A DNA stretch of 64,000 nt from Aristaeella hokkaidonensis (GCF_018128945.1 NZ_CP068393.1:620001-684000), one strand, 5' to 3'. Shown: positions 18,207 through 26,277, counted from the first letter of the stretch. Notes: a model not told the origin generated them from the letters alone. A program made the numbers and translations.

Positions 18207-18491
18207 TCATGCCAGAGGGCACTGTTCGGTAGTTTTGCGAATAATAACCCTCCTTGTTTGCCCACACCCCTTACTGCAATTTTGGATCTGTGTGGTTTCA
18301 TACACATGTTGTATGTGTGTATGAGGGGCTGCAGAATGAACGCATCCAGCTGGTCTGGTAGTTGTAAACTTTTTGATGAGCTTTGTGTAAGTGTGTACAT
18401 TATACCAAGTGTGATTACAAGCGGCAAAAGCTGTGACAGCAATAAAGACAAGCAGGATGGCAACAAGAAATAAAGCTGTGACTTTTTTCAT
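18207..18491 (-). CDS. Agr-linked secreted Cys/His-rich protein 3
   Basis: 94 residues; signal peptide ends near TAFA, mature start ACNHTWYNV. Pattern C-x-H-x-W, then GCVH, PHTH, CSKGCG and a C-terminal Cys, the same order and nearly the same spacing as the paralogue at 18582. Five Cys and about six His in about 70 residues suit zinc binding or disulfides. AGGAGGG precedes the ATG. A 13-bp hairpin in the 90-bp gap upstream could set its expression apart from the two genes before it. Confidence 0.75.
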   Translation of the reverse strand: MKKVTALFLVAILLVFIAVTAFAACNHTWYNVHTYTKLIKKFTTTRPAGCVHSAAPHTHIQHVYETTQIQNCSKGCGQTRRVIIRKTTEQCPLA

Positions 18492-18529
18492 GATAATATC
18501 CCTCCTGAATGAATTGATTGGTTATACTA

Positions 18530-18559
18530 ACAGCTGTGGCTGCAAGCAGCCACAGCTGT
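18530..18559 (-). promoter_or_regulatory. Intercistronic hairpin in the secreted-protein operon
   Basis: ACAGCTGTGGCTG / CAGCCACAGCTGT, 13-bp perfect arms with a 4-nt loop, no T tract on the transcribed strand. Probably an RNA-stability or processing element. Confidence 0.55.
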
Positions 18560-18581
18560 GATGGAAACATAATCTATCGGA

Positions 18582-18866
18582 TTAGTGCTTAGGGCACTTC
18601 TCTTCAGTGACGGTATAGGTATCCACATAAGTTTTGCCGCAACCCTTGCTGCACACAAAACGCTGCGTAACCTCATATTTATATCTTGTATGAGTATGAG
18701 GATTGGACAGGTGGATACATCCATGCTGATACGCGACAGTGGTCTTGCTGATAAGCCTTTTGCTAACGCTTACTGTGTACCAGCTGTGGTTGCAGGCCGC
18801 GAAAGCGACTGCTGCGATGGACAGGATCATGATGGCAACGAGAACCAGAGCGATGGACTTCTTCAT
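18582..18866 (-). CDS. Agr-linked secreted Cys/His-rich protein 2
   Basis: 94 residues. Signal peptide MKKSIALVLVAIMILSIA then VAFA; the mature protein starts ACNHSWYTV. Conserved positions across the four paralogues: C-x-H-x-W/F, G-C-x-H/C, H-x-H (PHTH), C-x2-CG (CSKGCG) and one Cys near the C-terminus. This could make one small zinc-binding or disulfide-linked domain. There is no bacteriocin leader (no double-Gly site), no membrane anchor and no wall-sorting motif. AGGAGG precedes the start. It lies in the same direction as, and downstream of, the agr genes. Confidence 0.78.
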   Translation of the reverse strand: MKKSIALVLVAIMILSIAAVAFAACNHSWYTVSVSKRLISKTTVAYQHGCIHLSNPHTHTRYKYEVTQRFVCSKGCGKTYVDTYTVTEEKCPKH

Positions 18867-18884
18867 TGTTTCTTCCTCCTTTTT

Positions 18885-19199
18885 TTATATATTTTGATTG
18901 AATAAGTCCCGAAGTGAATGGGAATAGGGGCAGTACTTATTGACTGAGTCTTCATACCATTCAGTCATTGTTGCCTGACCACAGGCACATTTATATGTTT
19001 TTGTAACAAGGGCTGTGTAATGGGTATGAGCATAAGTACAATTATGACAACCTGCAACACGAGTCGCACCTTTCCAGGCGTTACTGACCTGGGTGCTGGT
19101 CAGGATTGTGAAACTATGCTCATGTGCGGCTGCCAGACAGGTGGCAGCGATTGTCAAAAGCAGGACGACAACCATAACTATAGAAATCGTTTTTTTCAT
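18885..19199 (-). CDS. Agr-linked secreted Cys/His-rich protein 1
   Basis: 104 residues. Signal peptide ends near CLAA; the mature start reads AHEHSFTI, where the first family Cys is replaced. GCHNC, AHTH and CACG follow, then a longer C-terminal tail after YCPYSHS. It starts only 13 bp after the stop of the autoinducer precursor gene, with AAGAGG upstream, so it must be co-transcribed with agrD. This spacing is the strongest evidence that the secreted family belongs to the agr system rather than lying beside it by chance. Confidence 0.78.
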   Translation of the reverse strand: MKKTISIVMVVVLLLTIAATCLAAAHEHSFTILTSTQVSNAWKGATRVAGCHNCTYAHTHYTALVTKTYKCACGQATMTEWYEDSVNKYCPYSHSLRDLFNQNI

Positions 19200-19212
19200 A
19201 GTAGTTGTCCTC

Positions 19213-19362
19213 TTAATCCTTTTCTTTCATGCAGTCCGGAACCTTCGGCTGATAGAAGCAGATTGCACAGGCGCGGGCAGCGGAAATACGGCCAAGCACC
19301 AGCGCAAACACGGAGGCTGCACCGGCCAGGTACACCAGGATAGCAGTCAGTTTCTTCTTCAT
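19213..19362 (-). CDS. agrD: AgrD-type cyclic peptide autoinducer precursor
   Basis: 49 residues from the ATG at 19362 (AGGAGG a few nt upstream). An amphipathic N-terminal helix (KKKLTAILVYLAGAASVFAL) precedes ARACAICFY and the recognition tail QPKVPDCMKEKD, matching the clostridial cyclic-lactone autoinducer pattern in which the peptide is cut just before an E/Q-P-x-x-P tail. Cysteines are at 32, 35 and 44. C32 or C35 could form the thiolactone; which one, and the ring size, cannot be settled here. It follows agrB by 54 bp. The Cys in the tail is unusual. Confidence 0.85.
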   Translation of the reverse strand: MKKKLTAILVYLAGAASVFALVLGRISAARACAICFYQPKVPDCMKEKD

Positions 19363-19416
19363 TTGTGATCTCCTCCTTTTTTTATTGCACGGAACCTGCA
19401 TTCCGCGACATACGGA

Positions 19417-20013
19417 TTAAGAGTTGGACGTTTCTGCCTTGGGGAGCTTGATTAGGCCCACAATCAGGGAAGCAGAAACGGCCGCGATGGCGCTGCTGAC
19501 GGAGAACGCCCACTGGGGACTGATATCCTGCAGCAGCAGGAACAGGACAACCATACAAAAGAACAGAATAAGCAGGCGGCTGTCTTCCTTCAGCTGGCTT
19601 TTCTGCCTCCTGCTAAGGGGCTTATTTTCCGTGCCTACGGGTGCCAGCAGGAAAACCGTAATCCCGGAGAATATGGCAAACACAGCAGCCACAGCAGACA
19701 GCACGCTGGCAGAGATTAATGCAGCTATGAGCCTGTATAAAAGAAAAGTGCCGACTGTGCCCGCAAAACAGGCCAGGTGGCTGTCCGCGTGATAGCCGCC
19801 GACTGTGTTTTTCAGCAAGGCAAAAACCAGCATAAAACAAACCGCTTGTGCCAGAAACCCGGTCACCAGACCGATCAGCACAACAGAAAAGATATTCAGT
19901 ACAGAAGAAAGCAGGATCTCATAGCAATAGTCATACTTCTCACGATCCTGCTCACTAATAACCCCGTTGGAGATACAAAAGGATGATATCCTTTTTGCCT
20001 GAGACGCCAGCAT
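19417..20013 (-). CDS. agrB: AgrB-like autoinducer-processing membrane peptidase
   Basis: 198 residues. The ATG at 20013 has AGGTGA 7 nt upstream; the in-frame ATG at 20043 has none. Catalytic His75 (GGYHAD) and Cys82 (LACF) are nearly at the positions of S. aureus AgrB His77 and Cys84. Several hydrophobic segments follow (about 37-68, 85-125, 150-185). It should cut the AgrD precursor and form the thiolactone. Gene order agrA-agrC-agrB-agrD differs from staphylococcal agrBDCA but occurs in Clostridia. Confidence 0.92.
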   Translation of the reverse strand: MLASQAKRISSFCISNGVISEQDREKYDYCYEILLSSVLNIFSVVLIGLVTGFLAQAVCFMLVFALLKNTVGGYHADSHLACFAGTVGTFLLYRLIAALISASVLSAVAAVFAIFSGITVFLLAPVGTENKPLSRRQKSQLKEDSRLLILFFCMVVLFLLLQDISPQWAFSVSSAIAAVSASLIVGLIKLPKAETSNS

Positions 20014-20106
20014 TTTTTCATCACCTGCAAAAAGAGATATCATCTTAGAGTTTTTAATTCAATTGTTTATGCAAAAGTGGTCGCTTAATCTGCAATTATG
20101 GTTCAG

Positions 20107-21405
20107 TTATGCGTCCTGAAGAATGAGGTATGCAGTGAATTCATGATCAGTGGAACGGAAGGTGCAATTTCCCTGATATTTGGCAGCAATTTCGTTCACA
20201 CTGCTCAGGCCGAAACCATGCAGCTCCTTCTGGATCTTGGTGGTGCGGATTGTCTTTCCATTCACTTTTACCGCATGGGCTGCCGCGTTAGTGATAGTAA
20301 TACTAAGCCAGAGTTCCTGCTGGGTTATGGTCAGGGAGACAAAGCGTTTGTCGGGATCCACCTTTTCATTGGCCTCAATCGCGTTATCCAGCAGATTGCC
20401 CAGAAGGACGCACAGATCCAGTGGATCAAAGGAAGTTTCAGGGGCTATATGCACAGACTGCTCATAACGGATGCCGTGGAGCTCCATCTGCTGCTTCTTG
20501 CTGAAGATCAGGGAGTCCACTGCGTCGATGCCGGTGACGGTCATGGGGGAGGCGGCAAAGATTTTACCGGAGATGCTCTCCATGATTTCCCGGGTTTTAT
20601 CTGAGTCTGTTTTCATGGCTTCGGAGAGGGCAAACATCTGGTTTTTCAAATCATGCATGGTTTTGTTACTGATCTGCTGGCGCTCAGCCAGTTCACGATA
20701 AAAGGCGATCTGGCCTTCAGTCTGCTTCTGTACCAAACGCATACGGTTCTTTTCATTTTCCTCACGTTGGTGGTATTCGAGCAGGAAAAACAGTCCAACA
20801 TTGGAGAAGGCAAGAAGAATCACTGCACAGGTTGCAGGCATTGCATTAGACGTGGAGACTTCTGTAAGATTATATATGCCCAAAATATAGATTAATACGC
20901 TGGATGCAATTGGGAGCATGAGCAAAGGGACCATCAGATAACTGGGGACTTTTTCACCATAGGAAGGTACGATGAACTGGATAAGCCTGAGCAGGGCAAA
21001 TAGTACCATTTTGGATACCAGTATACCGCTGGTAAAGAACAGGATATTATCACGCCCATCAGTGGAATTAAGCCCCGTCAGCGAGAAAAGTACTATACTA
21101 ACCAGTATTTCCGAGAACAGAATCATGATAAACATAATAGGGACGAAAATAAGAGTTTTTATCATGGAAGTGTTATACACAAGCGCAATGGCTGTAATTG
21201 TAACAACCGTAGCGGAAAGTGTTATATAGGGGATATTAAGCTGAAAGTAAAGAATTGTCCTGACTATTGAACAAATGGAGCATACCAATATCATGTTTCG
21301 GGATGATTTCAGCTTGTTGCCGGAAACAGTACGAAAGTAAGAAATGATAACGAGTGCTTCCATGAGGTTTCCCATCAAATCATTAAAATAGAACATCCAG
21401 CTCAT
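20107..21405 (-). CDS. agrC: AgrC-like sensor histidine kinase (HPK10/GHKL)
   Basis: 432 residues. Six or seven hydrophobic segments in residues 5-210 form the peptide sensor. A linker coiled coil (EENEKNRMRLVQKQTEGQ) leads to the phospho-acceptor His251 in TMHDLKNQM, where HDxxN is the HPK10 hallmark. GHKL ATPase boxes are clear: LLGNLLDNAIEA (Asn341) and HGFGLSSVNE. Its start overlaps the stop of the response regulator by 4 bp, so translation is probably coupled. The ligand is presumably the peptide encoded at 19213. Confidence 0.92.
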   Translation of the reverse strand: MSWMFYFNDLMGNLMEALVIISYFRTVSGNKLKSSRNMILVCSICSIVRTILYFQLNIPYITLSATVVTITAIALVYNTSMIKTLIFVPIMFIMILFSEILVSIVLFSLTGLNSTDGRDNILFFTSGILVSKMVLFALLRLIQFIVPSYGEKVPSYLMVPLLMLPIASSVLIYILGIYNLTEVSTSNAMPATCAVILLAFSNVGLFFLLEYHQREENEKNRMRLVQKQTEGQIAFYRELAERQQISNKTMHDLKNQMFALSEAMKTDSDKTREIMESISGKIFAASPMTVTGIDAVDSLIFSKKQQMELHGIRYEQSVHIAPETSFDPLDLCVLLGNLLDNAIEANEKVDPDKRFVSLTITQQELWLSITITNAAAHAVKVNGKTIRTTKIQKELHGFGLSSVNEIAAKYQGNCTFRSTDHEFTAYLILQDA

Positions 21406-22109
21406 ATCAGTTTCCCCGCCATATACAGATTGAAGTCGCTCATCAGGTTGGTATAATGCCGCCGGCTGACCGGTACTTCCGTTCCATTATCCAGTTTCAC
21501 TGATGATTTGGTGATGCTGACAACACGGCTCATGTTGACGATGAATCCCTGGTGACATTGGGCAAAGCCAAAGGGCCTGAGCTTGGCATATTCTTCCTGG
21601 AGCTTGCCCACACACTCGTAATCCTCGTCTGAGGTATGGACAAAAACATGACGGTGGTAGGCTTCCAGGTAGAGAATACTGCGGTATTCCAGCATGTTGC
21701 TGGTGTTGCGCCATTTGATCAGGTAACGACGGCGGCGGTTTTTCCACACACGGAGGGCACGCTCAAAATCCTTCCGGAAATCTTCTTCCTGGACAGGCTT
21801 GAGGAGAAACTGGAACGCATCCTGGCGGAACGCGTCCGAGACATAGCTGACATGGCTGGTAACAAAGATGACGATCATATCCCGCTGGAGCTTCCGGAGC
21901 CGCTTGCCGGTTTCAATGCCAGAGAGTCCGTCCATCTCAATGTCCAGAAAGACAATATCCCAGGACTTGCCTTCCTCACAGGAAACAAGAAGATCTTCGC
22001 CGCGGCTGAATTCCGCAATATCCAGATTGTTGGAAACAATGTAGGGGGTTAACAGTTCCTTCAGTTTCTCCCGGTATTCGGGAAGATCATCACAAACGGC
22101 TATATTCAT
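21402..22109 (-). CDS. agrA: AgrA-like LytTR response regulator
   Basis: 235 residues from ATG 22109 (MNIAVCDD; AGGGGTG about 10 nt upstream). Receiver domain about 1-120 with acidic pocket CDD, phospho-site Asp56 (VFLDIEMDG), Thr (FVTSH) and Lys (LLKPV). A LytTR DNA-binding domain fills about 135-230 (LEAYHRHVFVHT, FGFAQCHQGFIVNM). First gene of the minus-strand operon; likely activates its own operon and therefore the four secreted-protein genes. Confidence 0.92.
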   Translation of the reverse strand: MNIAVCDDLPEYREKLKELLTPYIVSNNLDIAEFSRGEDLLVSCEEGKSWDIVFLDIEMDGLSGIETGKRLRKLQRDMIVIFVTSHVSYVSDAFRQDAFQFLLKPVQEEDFRKDFERALRVWKNRRRRYLIKWRNTSNMLEYRSILYLEAYHRHVFVHTSDEDYECVGKLQEEYAKLRPFGFAQCHQGFIVNMSRVVSITKSSVKLDNGTEVPVSRRHYTNLMSDFNLYMAGKLI

Positions 22110-22169
22110 AGAGTAATCACACCCCTGTCCGTATGTTTTGCCTCGTCCGAAGACCGCTGGTCTCTGCAA

Positions 22170-22234
22170 CAAGTATATCATATTTTACAAAAATCATAAA
22201 CGTCCGTACTGATTTTATCTTGTATACTTTACAA
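22170..22234 (-). promoter_or_regulatory. Candidate control region of the agr operon
   Basis: On the minus strand, two related AT-rich words, TTGTAAAGTATACAAG (22219-22234) and TGTAAAATATGATATACTTG (22170-22189), lie 40-100 bp upstream of agrA. The second includes a TATACT that could be a -10. The pair could be a LytTR regulator site, but no match to a proven consensus is claimed. Confidence 0.35.
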
Positions 22235-22339
22235 ACAGAACAGCCCTGAAACGGCTGCAAGCATTGAATAGTAAGCGCTTGAGAAAGAATAGGGAAGGCT
22301 GCCCCGTGGAAAGATAATCAACAGAAGAAAAACACATTG

Positions 22340-22348
22340 TGGTATAAT
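22340..22348 (+). promoter_or_regulatory. Extended -10 promoter of the D-lactate dehydrogenase gene
   Basis: TGGTATAAT, a TGn-extended -10 with no good -35 box 17 bp upstream. Confidence 0.6.
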
Positions 22349-22397
22349 CATATCCAGAGAACATACTGACCCGGGATGCGGGAGAAGGAGGAGAAAG

Positions 22398-23435
22398 ATG
22401 ATTAAGGTCGCTTTTTATGACGCCAAGGCATATGACAGGCCTTCGTTTGAGTATTACGGCGGACAGCAGGAGATGCAGTTCCGGTTCCTGGAGACAAAGC
22501 TGAATGAAGACACTGTGGACCTGGCCAGGGGCTGTGACGCGGTCTGCGTTTTTGTGAACGACACGGTGAATGCCGAAGTGATTGATAAACTGTATGAGTA
22601 CGGCGTGAAGATTGTCGCCCTCCGGTCGGCAGGATATAACAATGTGGATATCCGGCATGCTTTCGGGAAAACCCATGTGGTACATGTGCCGGCTTATTCT
22701 CCCTATGCTGTGGCGGAACACGCCATTGCGCTGCTTCTGACCTCAGTACGCCGGATCCATAAGGCTTATAACCGGACCAGGGAATTCAACTTCTCCCTGA
22801 ACGGGCTGACCGGGTTTGACTTCCACGGGAAGACCGTGGGCGTGGTAGGCACCGGAAAGATCGGACGGATCTTTATCGATATCTGCCGGGGATTCGGCAT
22901 GAAGGTGATTGCTTATGACCTGTTCCCGGCCAAAGACAGCGGGATTGAGTATGTATCGCTGGATGAACTGCTGGAGAAGAGCGACATCATTTCACTTCAC
23001 TGTCCGCTGACAGATGAAACCCGGCATATGATCAACGCGGCGGCCATTGGAAAGATGAAGAAAGGTGTGGTACTGGTCAACACGTCCCGAGGCGGCCTGA
23101 TCGACGCGGAAGCATTGCTGGAAGGAATCAAAGCCAGAAAGATCGGCGCGGCGTGCCTGGACGTATATGAGGAAGAGGCGGACGTGTTCTTTGAGGACCG
23201 GTCCGGGCACATCATGGATGATGAACTGTTGTCCCGGCTGATTTCCATGCCGAACGTGATTGTGACTTCGCACCAGGCATTCCTGACGGAGGAAGCGCTG
23301 AACAACATCGCGGAGACAACAGTGAACAATATCCTGTCCTGCTTCCGGAATGACGGAGTATGCGACAATGAGCTGTGCTACCGGTGCGGCAGTATTGAAC
23401 AGTGCCGGAAGGAACGCAAGCAAAAGTGCTTCTGA
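22398..23435 (+). CDS. ldhA: D-lactate dehydrogenase (2-hydroxyacid dehydrogenase family)
   Basis: 345 residues; reduces pyruvate to D-lactate with NADH, regenerating NAD in fermentation. The NAD fold has GTGKIG (151-156) and Asp174 after the second strand, which favours NAD over NADP. Catalytic residues are Arg231 (NTSRGG), Glu260 (VYEEEAD) and His292 (SHQAF). The VYEEEADVFFEDRS stretch is typical of fermentative D-LDH. AGGAGG precedes the ATG. Odd feature: after the usual end NELC the protein runs on with YRCGSIEQCRKERKQKCF, adding three Cys. A strong terminator follows. Confidence 0.92.
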   Translation: MIKVAFYDAKAYDRPSFEYYGGQQEMQFRFLETKLNEDTVDLARGCDAVCVFVNDTVNAEVIDKLYEYGVKIVALRSAGYNNVDIRHAFGKTHVVHVPAYSPYAVAEHAIALLLTSVRRIHKAYNRTREFNFSLNGLTGFDFHGKTVGVVGTGKIGRIFIDICRGFGMKVIAYDLFPAKDSGIEYVSLDELLEKSDIISLHCPLTDETRHMINAAAIGKMKKGVVLVNTSRGGLIDAEALLEGIKARKIGAACLDVYEEEADVFFEDRSGHIMDDELLSRLISMPNVIVTSHQAFLTEEALNNIAETTVNNILSCFRNDGVCDNELCYRCGSIEQCRKERKQKCF

Positions 23436-23456
23436 TCTGAAGAAGAAAAAGCAGAG

Positions 23457-23491
23457 CAAGACAAAGGGATCAGCCCTTTGTCTTGTTTTTT
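23457..23491 (+). terminator. Rho-independent terminator after ldhA
   Basis: Perfect stem CAAGACAAAGGG / CCCTTTGTCTTG, loop ATCAG, then six T. Confidence 0.92.
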
Positions 23492-23595
23492 GCCAATTGT
23501 GCAGTTTAATGAACCAGTTGTGCAGGTTCTGTTGTAATGAAGGGCTCTGGTGCGTATGGTATTCATAATTATATGCGCATAAAGGAGTCATAGGT

Positions 23596-24099
23596 ATGAA
23601 AGAAAAAAGAATTATCCTTTTCGCGGTCATTGCGGTTATCATTGCGACGCTGCTGTATGTTGTTTTTGCTTATACTGAGCATGATCATGACCATGATCAC
23701 AATCATGAACCTGGCAGGATTGATATTGAACAGGCTATTACCGATGAAGAACATGGCTATGTGACGGAATGTTCGTTCACATATGAACTGCCCCATGAAG
23801 GAGACCACGAGATTGATATCATCGTTACCGAGAAAACCAGGATTATTGTGGAAAGCATGGAGAGCGACAACCCATGCATGATGACCCTGGCCAAGGACGG
23901 GAATAATATCTGGACTGAGCAGATGGTGGAAGGGAAGGAAATGGGCCCGGGAATCGGAGAGGGCGAGTATAAGCTGCTGATGGAGTATAGTCAGGGCAAA
24001 GGCAAAGGAAAAGTCGTAATTGATGACGGAGAAGAACACGAGCATGAAGAACATGATCACGATCATGACCATGAAGATCATGAACATGATCATGAATGA
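23596..24099 (+). CDS. Membrane-anchored histidine-rich (metal-binding) protein
   Basis: 167 residues. One N-terminal membrane helix (7-25) without a clear cleavage site, followed at once by HDHDHDHNH (29-37). A predicted beta-sandwich core (about 45-135) follows, then an acidic C-terminus with alternating His, Asp and Glu (HEHEEHDHDHDHEDHEHDHE). The two His-rich ends on the outer face suggest Zn, Ni or Co binding or buffering. No metal transporter lies nearby. AAGGAG is well placed upstream. The His/Asp repeats are coded by simple CATGATCA-like repeats, which could change length by slippage. Specific metal unknown. Confidence 0.7.
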   Translation: MKEKRIILFAVIAVIIATLLYVVFAYTEHDHDHDHNHEPGRIDIEQAITDEEHGYVTECSFTYELPHEGDHEIDIIVTEKTRIIVESMESDNPCMMTLAKDGNNIWTEQMVEGKEMGPGIGEGEYKLLMEYSQGKGKGKVVIDDGEEHEHEEHDHDHDHEDHEHDHE

Positions 24100-24195
24100 A
24101 ATATTGACTTCGTCAATGTGAAATAAAGCCGCAAAGCGGCTTTGTGAAATGTCGCTTACGCGACATGAAATATGCGGTTCATAACCGCATATGAA
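24095..24195 (+). repeat. Hairpin array 4
   Basis: Four palindromes: ATTGAC/GTCAAT, AAAGCCGC/GCGGCTTT, TGTCGC/GCGACA and TATGCGGTT/AACCGCATA, joined by GTGAAATA or ATGAAATA. It begins at the stop of the His-rich gene. Confidence 0.92.
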
Positions 24196-24214
24196 TTATA
24201 CTTAAGTATTTTGT

Positions 24215-24253
24215 AAAAGGCGGTGCTGGAATCAGCATCGCCTTTTATGTTTT
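24215..24253 (+). terminator. Rho-independent terminator
   Basis: Fourteen-bp stem AAAAGGCGGTGCTG / CAGCATCGCCTTTT (one G-T pair), loop GAAT, then ATGTTTTTT. Confidence 0.88.
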
Positions 24254-24306
24254 TTACTGTTCTGTTGCTTAAGAATTGTATTTATCTTTACGACTGAATT
24301 TGATTT

Positions 24307-24315
24307 TGGTATGAT
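24307..24315 (+). promoter_or_regulatory. Extended -10 promoter for the Na/Pi symporter gene
   Basis: TGGTATGAT, about 60 bp before the start codon; the -35 region is poor. Confidence 0.5.
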
Positions 24316-24377
24316 ATGAGCGATTTCGGTTAATATCCGACAAACCACTTTTCGATCAGACGAAAGAGACGAACGAA

Positions 24378-26234
24378 ATGAACTTTTTTGATATCCTGTC
24401 CCTCCTTGGCGGTCTGGCGATGTTCCTTTACGGAATGCGCCTGATGGGTGATTCCCTGAAGGAGAATTCTTCCGGAACACTGAAAAACGTCATGGAAAAG
24501 GTGACGGACAATCCTCTTACGGCCTTTGTGCTGGGCATCGCGGTAACAGCACTGATCCAGTCTTCCACAGCAACCATCGTGATTACATCCGGTCTGGTCG
24601 GCGCGGGAATCCTGACGCTGCACCAGTCCCTGGGTATTATTATCGGCGCAAACGTCGGTACCACAGTTACCGGCCAGATTATCCGCCTGCTGGACCTGAA
24701 CACCTCCGGAGACACTTCGTTCCTGCGGTTCTTCCAGCCGTCCACGCTGGCACCCATTGCCCTGATTATCGGCATCCTGCTGATTATGACCGGCTTCTTC
24801 CGGAATTCCCGATCCATCGGCAATATCGCCATCGGCTTTGGTATCCTGTTTTCCGGCCTGCTGAACATGACCAGTGCGGTAAACGCACTGCAGCAGTCAG
24901 GCATGGTGGAAGAGATATTTTCAGGTCTGGGCGATAATCCATTCCTGGGTTACCTGGCCGGCGCGGGCGTAGCCTTTGTGCTGCAGAGCTCCTCGGCAAC
25001 CATCGGTATCCTGCAGGCGTTTTCCGCAGGCGGACTGCTGACCTTCAAGGCGATCTATCCGATTATCGTCGGCGTCTACCTGGGAGACTGCGTGACCACG
25101 GCCATTGTCTGCTACATCGGCGCGAACCGGGAATCAAGGCGGGTCGGTATTGTCAACATCCTGTACAACCTGAGCAAGTCGGCCATGGTGCTCATTGCGG
25201 TGGCAATCATCCATCAGACTGGCCTGCTGGACAACCTGTGGGATGCCAGGGTGAACTCCGGTATCATCGCCAACACCAATACGATCTTCAACCTGGTCTG
25301 CGCGGTTTGCCTGCTCCCGACTATCGGACTGTATGAGCGGCTGAGCGACAGGATTGTGCCAAAGAAAAAGACGGAAAAGAGCAAATACAGCGAGATATTC
25401 GAAGGCTTGCGGCCGGTGTTCTTCAATACGCCGGCGCTGGCCCTGAACAGCTGCTATGAAGCGCTGCAGACTATGTTTACCATTGCCCGGGACAACCTGA
25501 ACAGGGCACAGCAGCAGATTGAGAGTTATTCCAAGGAACGGTATGACACCATCAATGCGGAAGAATGGGAACTGGACAAACTGACAGACCATCTGAGCCG
25601 CTACCTGGTGGAACTGCTTCCGCACCTGCAGAATGAACAGAACTCCGCGATGCTGAACCAGTATTACAAGGAGTCGACGGAGTTTGAGCGGCTGGGAGAC
25701 CAGGCAGTCAAGATTGCCGATATCGCAGCAAAGCTGTCAGAGAATAATACGACCTTTTCCAAAAAGTGCGTCGGGGAACTCAAGATCTTGCAGGAGCTGA
25801 TTCAGGATATCCTGAAGGATTCAGAGGAAGCCTTCTCCGGGAGGGACGAAGAGGCCGCTTCCCAGATTGAGCCAAAGGTGCATGTGGTGAATGACCTGAT
25901 CAACGAAATGACACAGAATCACCTCAACCGGATGAGCGCCGGAGAATGCTCACTGCTGGCAGATGCATATTTCTCCAATCTGATGGCGGAATACAAACGT
26001 ATTGCCGGTATCTGCTCCAACACCGGTATGGCCACGCTGGTCCGGATCCATCCGGAACTGGCCTCCCGTGAACACAGGTTCCTGGAAACGCTGGATGAGA
26101 ACGGTGACGCGACATACAGAACCGTGCTGAAGGAGACTCGCAAGCTGGTGTTTGACAAGCTGAAGGAACAGGAGGAAGGAGACGGACAGCAGATAACGCT
26201 GGACGACGTCCTGCCGGAAGAACAGAAAGCGTAA
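24378..26234 (+). CDS. Na+/phosphate cotransporter (PNaS/NptA family) with PhoU-like tail
   Basis: 618 residues. Two inverted membrane repeats carry the family signature QSS(T/S)AT at 61-66 and again near 198 (LQSSSATIG), with GANVGTT after the first. About eight membrane segments span residues 5-315. From about 340 a cytosolic PhoU-like helical bundle follows, split in two halves (NSCYEALQTMFTIARDN; FERLGDQAVKIADIA). Imports phosphate with sodium; the PhoU part probably senses or regulates. Length is usual for the fused form. No pho genes nearby. Own promoter and terminator. Confidence 0.92.
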   Translation: MNFFDILSLLGGLAMFLYGMRLMGDSLKENSSGTLKNVMEKVTDNPLTAFVLGIAVTALIQSSTATIVITSGLVGAGILTLHQSLGIIIGANVGTTVTGQIIRLLDLNTSGDTSFLRFFQPSTLAPIALIIGILLIMTGFFRNSRSIGNIAIGFGILFSGLLNMTSAVNALQQSGMVEEIFSGLGDNPFLGYLAGAGVAFVLQSSSATIGILQAFSAGGLLTFKAIYPIIVGVYLGDCVTTAIVCYIGANRESRRVGIVNILYNLSKSAMVLIAVAIIHQTGLLDNLWDARVNSGIIANTNTIFNLVCAVCLLPTIGLYERLSDRIVPKKKTEKSKYSEIFEGLRPVFFNTPALALNSCYEALQTMFTIARDNLNRAQQQIESYSKERYDTINAEEWELDKLTDHLSRYLVELLPHLQNEQNSAMLNQYYKESTEFERLGDQAVKIADIAAKLSENNTTFSKKCVGELKILQELIQDILKDSEEAFSGRDEEAASQIEPKVHVVNDLINEMTQNHLNRMSAGECSLLADAYFSNLMAEYKRIAGICSNTGMATLVRIHPELASREHRFLETLDENGDATYRTVLKETRKLVFDKLKEQEEGDGQQITLDDVLPEEQKA

Positions 26235-26239
26235 AACCA

Positions 26240-26277
26240 ATGAAAACTGAAGACTGAAAACTTAAAACTTAAAAATG
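26240..26277 (+). repeat. Heptad repeat, TAAAACT type
   Basis: Units GAAAACT, GAAGACT, GAAAACT, TAAAACT, TAAAAAT just after the symporter stop. Confidence 0.8.
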
